Notes: generated from the letters alone by a model not told the origin. A DNA stretch of 64,000 nucleotides from Hyperoplus lanceolatus (GCA_026929865.2 CM049410.1:6136001-6200000), one strand, 5' to 3'. Shown: positions 1 through 22,041, counted from the stretch's first letter. Made by a program: numbers and translations.

Positions 1-339
1 ATGTTTAATCACCTAAGAAACACAAAAGCCTTGCGCAAGCGAAGCAACGATTCAGCCAGTGAAACTCTGTTACGGTTGGTAATGGTGTCATTCACAGTGA
101 GACCTTATCGGTGTGAGCCGCAGTGCAAAAAAAAATCTGGTTTGACAGCTGAAATGATAACCGGAGATAGCGTTGTTGAGGGGAAAGGCTTCTCAACCTG
201 ATAGCATTTCCCTAGCCTGAATACAGAGAGCCATAACGGCAAACTAACTGTGCGACTATAGAATATGTCCAGTGAGCTGCCATCCTCTGTTAGTTTCTGT
301 CTACAGCCGAACAATTTACAATCACATCCACCTTTCAGT
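1..339. other. Intergenic, nothing recognised
   Basis: I see no gene, repeat family or strong signal in this stretch. The short open frames on both strands have no recognisable domain and lack the composition of coding DNA. Confidence 0.5.
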
Positions 340-961
340 TGTAGGCTAACCTGGCTCCGCCTGCCTACCTACTTCTGCTCAATTTTCATTTCACTTCAGT
401 AGTCAGTCTGGGGATGGGGTGTGTTCATGGAATTCTGCTCGTCCAGATTTTTGGTTATCCAATCAGCGAACAAAGCGAGTGGCTGAGAACGATGACATCG
501 AAGTCGCGCTCCAGTTTCAGTTGAATGCTGCGTTCCTTTATACTCGGAACTCGGAAATTTCCGACTTGGTAGCTCCGAGTTCCGACCTTTCTGTGTTCCA
601 GCGCATCTGCTCGGGAAAGTATGGACGCCTACAACCTTTCTCGTCCAAATAACTAAACGTTAGGCTCTAGCAAGATACAGTTGCCAGGTACCGGTAGATC
701 CATAGACTGCAATATGTATTGAAGTTGGAAATTTCCGAGTTCCCTGTACAACTGGAACGCACCGTCAGAAGCCGGCTAATAACGTACGTCTGACCAAACG
801 TGATGCGATTGGTTGGCTAATCCTGAGTGGCACGGGGCAGATCCAATAGTTTTAAACTTCAACAGACACCCGCCTCCAAGTGAGTGAACGTTTGCCAAAT
901 ACAGCATTTCCAGACCTTCTGTACAAATGAAATGAAGTACGATGGTCTAGTTGTAGGCTAT
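340..961 (-). mobile_element. Small DNA transposon (TAGCCTGG-type), interrupted copy
   Basis: This is an inverted, diverged copy of the element at 43208-43580. Shared blocks include the stretch around 440-523 (potential-site language: GCGAACAAAGCGAGTGGCTG, then GAAGTCGCGCTCC) and 767-945 (GCCGGCT, GGTTGGCTAATCC, ACACCCGCCT, GTACGATGGTCT). The left end reads TAACCTGGCTCCGCC and matches the reverse complement of the right end of the 43-kb copy. The copy is split by an unrelated insertion at about 524-764. It encodes no protein, so it is non-autonomous. The 9-11-bp duplications flanking its relatives suggest a Mutator-like (MULE) affiliation, which is inference. Confidence 0.7.
524..764. mobile_element. 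Nested MITE with about 38-bp terminal inverted repeats
   Basis: The left end (CTGCGTTCC at 528, running to about 565) and the reverse complement of the right end (about 727-763) share GTTCC and GGAACTCGGAAATTTCC, so the ends form imperfect terminal inverted repeats of about 38 bp. The second copy of the host repeat at 43.4 kb has the uninterrupted sequence at the equivalent position, which defines the insertion. The GCGTTCCA-type ends resemble those of the 42.1-kb element and may be hAT-related. No coding capacity. Confidence 0.65.
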
Positions 962-1039
962 GTTTGAGGAGAACATTTGGGAGTTTAATTTATGCAATGT
1001 TGAAAGAATTGGCTAAATAAATAAACAAAACTGCTAAAG

Positions 1040-1130
1040 CCTCTTTGGGATTTAGGTTTCGGCCTTTTGGCCAAATGTTTATTTTTTTTCGGTTTCGGCC
1101 AATAATTTTCATTTCGGTGCATCCCTAGTT
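1040..1130 (-). mobile_element. hAT-like transposon end (fragment)
   Basis: The right edge reads TTTCGGTGCATCCCTAG; reversed this is a CTAGGGATGCACCGAAA terminus, typical of many teleost hAT-type repeats. Inside it lie GGTTTCGGCC blocks (1045-1105). Only one end is visible, so this is a fragment. Family assignment rests on recall of the terminal motif. Confidence 0.5.
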
Positions 1131-2229
1131 TAAGTCTTACTTCGTTACAGTGCAGAAAAGTTGGCAACTTCAACTTCCTCAGGACTAGTTTTTCCAAAAA
1201 TGCTAATGGGGCAGAAGCTTAATGAGCTTTTATCTAAGGGATCTACTGTGGTTACATTGGTACATGCACACACAAACACATCTGCACAAGACAGTTGACG
1301 TTGAATTCAGGGGAGAGAGTAACATTTGAATGGTTAAATTGCTGCAGGCATACTGTTTGAAAGTGTGAATCCCCAGAAGATATGTTTTATCTTGCAATTC
1401 TTCTATCCACCCTTCCCTTAATCTCCTCTCTGCCCTCTCTTTATATTACCTAAATGAAGTAAAGACGACTGGATTGCCTCTACACTTCTATGTGATGGTG
1501 AATGCACTCTGACTTTGAATACAAATGCCACCTTTCAGGAATGCCTTTGCCAGGGATTATAATGATGCTTTAAAAAGGACAAAGATTTTATGGATTAAAC
1601 AGATTATATAAAACAAAAAGAAATATGTCTTCTGAAATGCAGAGTGTCTTGACAGCTTTGCCCATAATATGTTGCTACTCATCGCTGGTTTAACTTGGAA
1701 AATGCAGATCAGCTCTTGACAACAATTTGACTTGGTTGGTTTTGTTTTCAGTGAGCTTAATCTTCTTTGTCTTCTTCCTGTACATGTAACGATTTACGCA
1801 CACACACACACACACACACACACTCACGTTCAGTGAACATTAAGTAGGACAGTGCTATCTCCTATATCAAAAGGGATAATGATGTCCTGTGGTCTGGACA
1901 TGGATTACACATTTTAAGCATGTTGCTCTATTGTGGCTGTCCGTCAAAACACGACAATCGCAGGGAGCAGACTCCCTGTGGCTGACACTCAGTAATCAGG
2001 GCAGATGGTGAGAATCAACACTGCTGTGGATGTGTCCCATCAAAAACACCATCACCACAGTTCTTGTTAGGCTGAGAAACTGTGCATTCCCTGTTAGAGA
2101 ACATAGCTAACCAAATATAGTAGAACAGATATTTTTAGGGTTTTGGATGCCTGGGGATCTCTTTCTTTTATATGATTACTACTGTGGGTTTCAATTCTGG
2201 GAATTTAGATCCCTGTATTTACCAGGATT
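1131..2229. other. Intergenic, short CA array only
   Basis: Apart from a CA microsatellite at 1799-1823 I see no gene or recognisable repeat here. The sequence is A/T-rich with frequent stops in all frames. Confidence 0.45.
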
Positions 2230-2860
2230 TCTAGCCAAACTCCACTCCCATGTTACAAAGCAAAATGAGTGTTAGAAGCCAGCAACTTCTGAGTCCTCCT
2301 TCTGGCTGGACATGCATGAAACACCTCCCCAGGGAGGCACCCAGGGGGCATCCTTACTGGATGCCCGAACCACCTGAAGTGGCTCCTTTCTACACATATG
2401 AGTAGTGTCTCTACTCCAAATCTCTCAGGATGACTGAGCTTCTCAACCTATCTCTAAGGTAGACGCCTGAGAAAAACTATTTTGGACGATTGTACCCGTG
2501 ATCTAGTTATTTCGGTCATTACCCAGCCTTCATGACCATAGATGAGAGTAGGAACTAATATCGACCAGTAGATCGAGAGCTTTGCCTTCCGACTCAGCTC
2601 TCTTTTCGTCACAACAGTGCCGTAATGCAAGTAAAATTCACCTGGGCTAAGGGCTCATTCCTACCTAGAATGGGCAATCCATCAGTTTCCTGCAGAGAAC
2701 TATGGCCTCAGATTTATAGGTGCTGATCCTAATACCAGCTGCTTCACACTGGGCTTTGAACCAATCCAGTGAGAGCTGAAGGTCACAGACCGATGATGTC
2801 CTCAGGACCACATCATTTGCACGTCAGTGATGACACCACAGTTAGGATCACATTTCTGAA
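2230..2860 (-). pseudogene. Decayed RTE-type LINE, C-terminal ORF fragment
   Basis: Read on the minus strand, 2270-2400 gives a recognisable LINE C-terminal stretch (HFRWFGHPVRMPPG, then LPGEVFHACPA) close to the RWFGHLVRMPPGRLPGEVF motif found downstream of the reverse transcriptase in fish RTE/Rex3-like elements. The rest of the block (2480-2860) matches the same family in its nucleotide pattern (TCATGACCATAGATGAGAGTAGG). Frameshifts and stops break the frame throughout, so it is dead. Neither the 5' part nor the 3' end is resolved. Clade assignment is from memory of the motif. Confidence 0.6.
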
Positions 2861-3012
2861 AATTCAGAGTCTATCAAATATATTTCAAATCAATAGTTGT
2901 AAAAAACCTTGCTTAATTTGTAAATTTGTTGAATTTATCATATCTTGATTATTATTGTTTTCCTTTTTTTAATACATTGGTACTTTCATTCATAAATGTG
3001 ATTCATCAAAGT

Positions 3013-3640
3013 TTAAGAGCCCCTATTAACCATATGCCGTTGTCCGGAGTTCGTGCGGGGCCCTCTGCACTCCGGCTCAGCAGATTTTGTGAGCATGTTC
3101 ATGGCTAGCGAGAACAGTGTCACAGAGATAGTACACCCTGTGATGATGCCGATCTCCACCTTGTGCCAACTGGATGTTATTGCTCCTGAAGAGACCCTCA
3201 TCCTGAAATTGCTGTAATAATCAGCGATGAGATCTCTGCATCTGCTGGGTACATGATGTTTCATCAGAGTGAGCTGGACGAGCTTGTGTGGAATGGAGCC
3301 GAATGCATTTGCCAGGTCAAGCCACAGCACTGATAGGTTACCCTTGTTCTCTCTGGCCTCCCGAATAAGCTGTGTGACCACACCGGTATGTTCCATACAT
3401 CCTGAAATTCCTGAAATGCCATCTTTCTGGACAGATGTATCGATGTAGGAGTTCTTTGCCAGGTAGGTACACAGCCGCTTGGAAACAGCACTGAAGAAAA
3501 CCTTTGCCTCAACACACAGCAGATAAATCATATCAAGACTGGGGCCTTCCTGAACATGCTCTATCATCTCAGTAAGGAATCAGTTGTCTTTCAGCACCAA
3601 GCCGAAATGGCCCGTCTGGTGAGAATGTACACTTTAAATT
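3013..3640 (-). pseudogene. Non-LTR retrotransposon reverse-transcriptase fragment
   Basis: An open frame (3013-3567, minus) carries reverse-transcriptase segments: FFSAVSKRLCTYL, then SVQKDGISGISGCMEHTG (fingers region), VLWLDLANAFGSIPHKLV (motif A, catalytic Asp in LDLANAFGS), and IITGCTISVTLFSLAMNML (motif B). The catalytic motif C (xADD-like) is missing; similarity stops after CRGPRTNSG near 3055. The frame continues weakly upstream to about 3640 beyond a stop. It is a 5'- and 3'-truncated LINE, distinct in sequence from the RTE-like piece next to it. I do not assign a clade. Confidence 0.75.
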
Positions 3641-5477
<1,837 letters not shown>

Positions 5478-5550
<73 letters not shown>

Positions 5551-5566
5551 GCGTGTGTGTGTGTAT
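5478..5566. repeat. (TG)n microsatellite
   Basis: About 85 bp of TG dinucleotides with two GC interruptions near the right end. Confidence 0.97.
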
Positions 5567-6463
5567 ATATACATACATATAAACAACAAAAAATAAAAAT
5601 AAAATAAAAAATTAAAAATAAATGATAAATCAGTACTAAGAAATGAAAAATCATCATCATTTTATGGAAATGATCATTGAGACTAGGATTTATTAATAGT
5701 GATTTATTTAACTGAACATTAAACTAATCAACATTTGAGAATAAATCATTGCTAAAACGAGACAATTTGCTATTATTTTTCCATTCTTAAATTAATGGTG
5801 GTGCCCCTTTGAACTTTAATAAATTATTAAGGTATTATTAATCTTCAGATTAATTTCTAATAGCAGAATTAATCTGAACCACTTGTATTCGCTACATAAA
5901 TGTTGCCCCAATGTAAGAAATTACTACACAGGTAATATGATAAAGGAAAAAAAAGTAAAACAAATTCATTAATAGACCCCTGCATTCCAGACAGACACCT
6001 TCAACGAATAAAATCTGGAGAGTGTTGTTGAACTCTCAACCAATAACATTGTGAGGACGCTCAGGTCGCTGCCACGGTGCTGCACGCAGCAGCCGAATGA
6101 ATAGACACTCATCCAGCTGTCCCACAGCAGCTCTCCCTCCTCAAAGTGTCAGAGGTTGCGGCGCGTTACCCCCCAGCCAGAGAGAGGAGGACTGTGCAGA
6201 TTAACACATCACCACATATTCAAGTGTGGCAGACGTGATTATTGAAAGGGTTTATTTTTGTGTGACTCTATCGTTTATATTTACATTAAAATGTTGCATA
6301 ATCTGCCTTTAACATAGCAATTATTAATGTATAAGTTATATATGAACATTATTATACAGTGTTACCAAATTTCTCAACCTTTTTCCTTTCACCCTATTTT
6401 TAGGTCCCATCATTTTATAATGCCATAACATTCCAGATGTGTCAAATTTGTGAGATGATTAAA
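5567..6463. other. Intergenic, A/T-rich with a G/C island
   Basis: 5570-5980 is A/T-rich and unremarkable. 6000-6230 is locally G/C-richer and unique. 6394-6403 is a perfect MEF2 consensus (CTATTTTTAG) and 6115-6120 a CAGCTG E-box, about 2.5-2.8 kb upstream of the myosin promoter. Both are short motifs and may be chance. Confidence 0.35.
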
Positions 6464-7325
6464 CTTAATCCGGCTTGCATGCAGTAAGAGTTAAATATGG
6501 AACAGGTCAAATATGGTCTGGATAACACCACGTTGGGTGTTTTCCAGAGCTGTTATCCACACCACATTTGATGTGATTAAATTCGACCTCTGTTTAATGT
6601 AGAACAGATTTAATTTATATTTATACTTCTCTAAATTGCCCATATACTCAGTGGCCCTTAAAGGAGAAGTAAGTGATATGGTACGTTTAGCTAACTTCCT
6701 GTCAGTGACTGCAGTTAGCAGTCCCCTTCCTTGTACCTATTACCAGGAATCAGCAACTTCACCTGCTCCGCCATTGTAGCTTGTTCACGGCTCGGAGACC
6801 CGTCTTTATAACGCTCCTGATTGGATTGGGGAAAAAACGAGCGGGATACTCAAAAATGTATCTGGCAAACTGCAAAGCTGAATGACCTGGAGACCTGTGT
6901 TATGAACTGTGCATAAGTGATTGCTGTATGAATATATAGTGATTTAACACATATATTTACAAAAATATATCGCTTACCCTTTAACAATGTGTTTTCATCA
7001 AATAATTTTTTAGCAGCAATTTTCAGTTGTCCGTCTGATGCACAGAAGAGATGAAAAATGCTTTTATTTTCATCAAAACAGATATATACACTGATGACTT
7101 TACAAGCATGACCACAACCCCAGGCATCTCTACAGGTTCCAAGTCTATTTTCTGCCTTTCTACTGCTTACCTGTAACTTTTTTTTTACATCCAGGTGTTT
7201 GTCTTTTGGTTGCAAGGCATCTTAAGTTCAAGATCTTTATACTTATTCAATATTTTGGGCAGTTGTGTATATAAATCATTAGACTGAATGTTTCTTGACT
7301 CTGACTGTCCAACAGTAATGATTCT
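6464..7325 (-). repeat. Left arm of large inverted repeat
   Basis: The reverse complement of this segment aligns with 8205-8878. Shared blocks include ATAGAATCATTACTGTTGGA, CAACTGCC, AAGATCTTG, CCTTGCAACCAAAAGAC, GATGCCTGGGGTTGTGGTCA, TCTGTGCATCAGA, GGACAACTGAAAA, TATGGGCAATTT and CCATATTTAACTCTT. The arms are clearly homologous but diverged. This arm is longer because a 319-bp TTAA-flanked insertion sits in it. Confidence 0.85.
6662..6980 (-). mobile_element. TTAA-flanked MITE, copy A
   Basis: The element starts AGGAGAAGTAAG and ends CTTACCCT, giving short imperfect terminal inverted repeats, and is bracketed by TTAA at 6658-6661 and 6981-6984. The right arm of the inverted repeat has a single TTAA (8548-8551) at the matching place, so this is an insertion with a target-site duplication. 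A second copy lies at 59096-59424. TTAA duplication points to the piggyBac or Kolobok superfamilies (inference). No coding capacity. Confidence 0.8.
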
Positions 7326-8204
7326 ATGCAACAAGTCCATACAATCACTGCTGATGGCTCAAACAGAGCAGGAAGGAAAAATAAACCCAATAAATGTGTG
7401 ATTCTTATACTTTGCAAGAGACATTGGCAAGGTTGTTCTCTAGATCAGCTCAGGATAAAGCCACAAGGGAAGTCATGAGCTCTTCCCACATTAAGCAAAA
7501 ATTGTCACTTGAACCCTCACCAAACTTTATTGGGGAAAGGCATAACATATCACCCAGTAGATATATAAATATATAAAGGTCCCCCATAAAGTTGGAATAT
7601 AATATTTCTGACCTTCTCAAGAAATTATTGTGAAAATGTGATTTATTCTTGATAGATACAGTCTATATGTTCTCAAAACTGTGTTGATCAATCTCCAAAC
7701 ATATCACAGTGAACATTAAAGCACAATTAACCTTTGCAAACTGTGTATTCAGGCTTGAACAACATTGGGGGTATTGAACAATAAAAGGGTTTTGTTAAAG
7801 TGTTTGCACCTTGGTCAATTCAATTAGAAACACAAATTTGAGGGGATTTCATTCATAGGAATGTTCAATATTACTCTTTTAAATGTCACTCACTCACTAA
7901 TATTATATTAATGTAATTAATGTTTTGATATATTTAGAGATGTTTCTTTCTGTTAACTCTAGTTGACGATAGCTGTCATCGTCCTTAACAAATGAGCGAG
8001 ATTTAAATTATTCAAAGTGAATATTAAAGCCTACAGTTGGTGGTTATAGTTTGGCAGAGTTTTGTGACATCAGGTCAGGTAATGCTGTGATGCCCTAAAA
8101 TGTTATTGATGTTTGAAGTATGCTAACTAGTTTTCCATTGCATCAGTTTTCCAAATATGAGTGATGTTCGACGTTTGGTTGTTGTGTATTTTCTTTTTGT
8201 TGGA
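7326..8204. other. Spacer between inverted-repeat arms
   Basis: A/T-rich unique DNA with no recognised gene or repeat. It separates the two arms by about 880 bp, too far for simple cruciform extrusion. Confidence 0.5.
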
Positions 8205-8649
8205 TAGAATCATTACTGTTGGACAGTCAAAGTCAAGAAACATTAAGTCTAAGTGACTTACATATACACAACTGCCTAAAGAATTTAATAATTATAAAGA
8301 TCTTGCACTTAAGCTGCCTTGCAACCAAAAGACTAACACTTGGATGTAAAAAAAAAAATGTTATGCAGTAGCAAAGCAGAAAATAGACTTTAAAGCTGTA
8401 GCGATGCCTGGGGTTGTGGTCAGTCAGCCGGAATGCATCAGTGTAGATATCTGTTTTTGTGAAAATAAAAATAAAATTGTTCTATTCTGTGCATCAGATG
8501 GACAACTGAAAAGTGCAGCTGAAAAACAATTGTATGTTAATACAGTGTTAAACACGGCCATGGCCACTGGGATATGGGCAATTTGGAGAATTTTAAATAT
8601 GAATTAAGTCTGTTCTAAAATTACAAATAATGTTAAAAGAATATATGTA

Positions 8650-8733
<84 letters not shown>

Positions 8734-8878
8734 AAGCAGGATATGGAACTTCAAGACTGAAATCCAAAATGTAAGAATGAAGTACTAACAACACATGATT
8801 TAATAGATGTCAAATGATTCAGTTATCCACACCACAGTTGGCCTTTGATTCCATATTTAACTCTTGCTGCATGAGCAA
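8205..8878 (+). repeat. Right arm of large inverted repeat
   Basis: Partner of 6464-7325 in opposite orientation. It lacks the MITE of the left arm but has acquired a TA array at 8653-8728. It ends at GCTGCATG, about 10 bp upstream of the myosin TATA box, so part of the proximal promoter region belongs to the duplicated sequence. Confidence 0.85.
8653..8728. repeat. (TA)n microsatellite
   Basis: About 75 bp of TA dinucleotides, 160 bp upstream of the TATA box and present only in the right arm of the inverted repeat. Confidence 0.97.
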
Positions 8879-8887
8879 ATAGGATAA

Positions 8888-8894
8888 TATAAAA
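8888..8894 (+). promoter_or_regulatory. TATA box of myosin heavy chain gene
   Basis: TATAAAA lies about 30 bp before the inferred start of a short leader exon that ends in a strong donor (GTG|GTAAGT at 8946). Upstream are a CAGTTG E-box (about 8835) and an A/T-rich CCATATTTAA motif (about 8852) of the kind bound by MEF2/SRF in muscle promoters; these last two are weak. Confidence 0.8.
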
Positions 8895-8917
8895 GGAGTC
8901 AAAGAGGATAGAGCAAT

Positions 8918-8946
8918 GTGTGGACCTTAGGAGACCGCAGCTCGTG
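8918..8946 (+). other. Myosin 5' UTR exon 1 (non-coding)
   Basis: The start is inferred from TATA spacing (approximate); the end is a consensus donor GTAAGT at 8947. Two short non-coding leader exons are the usual arrangement in vertebrate sarcomeric myosin heavy chain genes. Confidence 0.65.
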
Positions 8947-9092
8947 GTAAGTGTGTTTCATTTGCTCTGGAACTTTTCAAAGTAATCACTTATTGAGGAG
9001 TATGTTGAAAATATGAAGTTATAACTATGTTTATTGAACATATCTTGCCCAACTTTATCCAATAACTGAACTATGGATTATGTTTTAAACAG

Positions 9093-9133
9093 GATTGAGG
9101 AATATAAAAGACATTTCACGGAGAGAGGGTCAG
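9093..9133 (+). other. Myosin 5' UTR exon 2 (non-coding)
   Basis: Bounded by a polypyrimidine-poor but valid acceptor (TTTAAACAG) and a donor GTATGA after GGGTCAG. It contains no ATG. Its position between leader exon 1 and the ATG exon fits the canonical gene structure. Confidence 0.65.
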
Positions 9134-9351
9134 GTATGAACCTCTTATAACTGTCTTAAATTTTGTATAAAATGTGTGTGTAACATTACATTTACTTGTG
9201 GGCTAATGCTAGATCTATTTGTTTGTTAATGTCGATTATTAATTTTAACTTAGTTATTTTAGTGTATCATGTGACTTGAAGTTATTAGTTTAAAAAAAGA
9301 TGAATGAGAATACTCAAATTTGCAGTTCTCTTACAGAAGAAACGTGTCACC

Positions 9352-19197
<9,846 letters not shown>

Positions 19198-19258
19198 ACC
19201 ACTCCAGCTAACGGGCTGTTTCTAATCATATAATATGATGTGAAATGAATGATACCGC

Positions 19259-19264
19259 AATAAA
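19259..19264 (+). terminator. Myosin polyadenylation signal AATAAA
   Basis: AATAAA lies 62 bp after the stop codon, giving a very short 3' UTR, with a T/GT-rich stretch (TTGTGTCATTTTT) about 25 bp downstream as expected for a cleavage site near 19280. Confidence 0.85.
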
Positions 19265-19310
19265 ATAATTTGATCTTAAATTGCTATTTGTGTCATTTTT
19301 ATCCCATTGT

Positions 19311-20052
19311 GGGTAACACTTTATAACAATATTTATGTATAAGTCATTCATAAGTCATATAGAAGTCATCAGATAATGATGCACACATAATTTACAAAAC
19401 AGTAATATATATTCGTAGATGATTAATAAGTGCTATGTTAATATATATCACAATTGTGTTTTCAGTCATCAATAAAGCTTTTAGTTATTCATCAGATGCT
19501 CATTAACACATTGTTAAATTGGTAATATTGGTAATAAAAATTTAGAAACCTTTTTGCATCCCCCTAATCTCAAGTGTAAACCATTCATCAGGTACAAATA
19601 TGTAGTAGGGCTGTCCTCAACAAAAAAAATTCAAAGTTGAATCAGGTTGGTCGAATCTTGCCTACATTCAACTATTCGTCAAATCAAGTTTTTTTCCTGC
19701 TTATTGATCCTTATTCTCCTTATTCTTATGCCAAATGTTTTTCCTAAACCACACAAAGGGGCTAAATGACCTGATTATAGTTTGTCTAGAAGAGTTGGCA
19801 TAATAATAAATCTCTACCTTAGTCATTGACTCACACTAAAGAGATGACTAAAAGCTTGAGTTGGTTTAAAATTGTACAAACATTATAATGACTGATATTA
19901 CACATTTACGATGTTAAAATATCACTTATTTATCATCTAAAAATATATAGTACTGTTTTGTAAATCATTAGTTCATCATTATCTCATGAATTACTGTATA
20001 TGACTTGTGAATCACTTGTAAATTACCATTATTATAAAGTGTTAGTGTTACC
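19311..20052. mobile_element. Non-autonomous transposon with about 120-bp inverted repeats
   Basis: The left end (GGGTAACACTTTATAA, 19311-19434) and the reverse complement of the right end (19923-20052) match over about 120 bp, including CAAGTCATA-like blocks, CAGATAATGATG / GAGATAATGATG, TTTACAAAACAGTA and GATGATTAATAAGTG. Nothing is encoded between them. An AGGGCTGTC motif (19606) starts an apparent second insertion inside it (to about 19690). Confidence 0.8.
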
Positions 20053-20580
20053 AATGCATGTTACTTAGAATTCTGTTGAATATCAACTCATTCACTGTTA
20101 AAATGCAACTGCATATCTACTGATAGTCCACTGTTTACATTCTACAAGCTATCAAAATACAGTGTTACTGTTTGGGTTAGTTAAAATCAGTGTGGCCGTC
20201 AGCTCCTTAGTAACAGCAATACAATCAGCAGTCATGCAGACAGTAAGGATAGTGCATCTGATAGACAACTCTTGATGACTGATACAATTAAACTGCTGAA
20301 TGCTTGGTTGTCTGGAACGCCTGCGTCAGTGTCTCCCTAAGTGCTGCTGTATGAGTTCTAAACATCTTGAAACAGGGGGTGGGAACTGCTATACACGGAG
20401 GAGGGTAAAAAGGATTCATTAGAAATCAGCATCCAGCCGTTGTCTGTCTTCATGACTGATCTGGCTGAAACAGCAGGCATATGCGGGCATTATATAAATA
20501 CATACTTATATGCGCTCACAAAACCATCCACTTCTTTCGTATACCCTAATGTGAGCAAACTAAAAACAAAAAGAACTGAC
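20053..20580. other. Intergenic, nothing recognised
   Basis: Unique DNA with no gene or repeat I can name. Confidence 0.45.
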
Positions 20581-21542
20581 TTAGGGTGAATTCACACAGT
20601 GAAGGTCCGCTAGTTCACTTGCTTTGGTCCAGACCAAATAGAGTTTAGATTTTTTTATTTGTTGTGGTCCACTTTCATATTGCCCCTTTTGTAAGTGAAC
20701 CAGCATTAAGAAGTAAAACCACACGTGATCTGAGGTCATTCATTCATTGGACAGCCATTCTGGGGTGGAGCAAAGCAGGAAGAACGAAGTAAAAACTGCG
20801 AAATATATAACTGAAACGATATGGGGTTAAAAATAATAAATTAATAAATAAATAAATAGGCCTACATCTAGCCTATGAATAAAATAAAATAAACATAACA
20901 TTATTGTTGTTTCATATGGTTATAATGTGTAGGCCTGTGTCAATGTGTGGCTTGTAGCCTACGATGTGAAACAATATTTACTGTATTTTTGCTGCTGGAC
21001 GCGCGACTCGCGAGCAATAGGCTCTAGCTGATACACAGCTGATTTTGCTGGGAAGCAAAATAAAAACACGCACTTCATACAAAGCGCAGCGTGAACCTGT
21101 TGTCACTGTGAGGGAGACGCTCCCCTCTCCTTCATCTGATCGCTGAATAAATCAGCATGTTTACGCGTCCTGTCTATCAAATGTAATATATTCGCTCGGG
21201 GCTCCTGACAAACCACAACTAATCTTCCTAACAATGGCGACAACAACACTTTCCCATAATGTGAAGCTGACGGCGATTTATTAAAAAAGAAAAGGCACAG
21301 TGCTTCCTGCAATTGGGTTGGATCGAGTCCGGACAAATTCACACGACAAAACGAACTGCAGCAGAGTGCGTATGGAAGTGCATCGAGACCACTCTTCAGC
21401 TGGGTCTCGGAGCGTTTGTTTGGTCAGCCCCCGAGTGCGATTGCTGTATTCACACATGTCTGAAAGATGCGCACCGAAGGCGGACGTGCATCTGAGTTCG
21501 TTTCAACCGAACTAAACACGGCATGTGTGAATACACCCTTAA
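20581..21542. mobile_element. Non-autonomous transposon, TTAGGGTG termini
   Basis: The left end TTAGGGTGAATTCACAC and the reverse complement of the right end (TTAAGGGTGTATTCACAC) form terminal inverted repeats. TTAG/TTAA at the edges is consistent with a TTAA target. The inside is about 930 bp, holds GGTCCAGACC-type sequence typical of a common fish repeat, and has no open frame of note. Confidence 0.75.
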
Positions 21543-22041
21543 TATATATTGTCTCCCAACCTCACAGTGTGGCTGCTGTGATTCACAGAAAGCACTGCAG
21601 AGCTGGGTCAGGTTGTCCCCAGACTGGAACTGGGGTGGGTGAGGGCCATTAGCCAGTAACTAGGTCCACTCCAGAGGTTCTGGATGGGAGAGGGTAGAGC
21701 AGGCAACTACAGTGTAATGAAACACCTCCACCCAGAACTGACACACAGCGAATGAAGGACCGAAACAAATTTGTAGCATTGCAGTACATACACAGCAATG
21801 GATAAACACCTAGATAGATGACCTGATTGAATTTCACCTGACATAAACACACACAAATGAATATCAATTACAGTATTGTATAAATTCAAATTAAATCATC
21901 CATCTCTACATTAACTAATTGAAAATGCTCTTAATGACAAAAAATGCAAAGGAATTTGATGGAAATGTTGTCAGTAGTTTGTAGAATAAAACCAAAATGT
22001 TCTCTCTCTCTTTCTCTCTGTATCTCTCTCTCTATATATAT
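21543..22041. other. Intergenic, nothing recognised
   Basis: Unique sequence followed by a short CT/TA-rich run (22003-22040) at the edge of the next transposon. Confidence 0.4.

Noticed and set aside
6850..7215. A 121-codon minus-strand frame with a diverged counterpart at 8404-8607 (shared FCASDGQLK)
   Set aside because: The two copies are arms of the inverted repeat. Differences change amino acids freely, the frame is interrupted by the MITE on one side, and no domain is recognised, so constraint is not shown.
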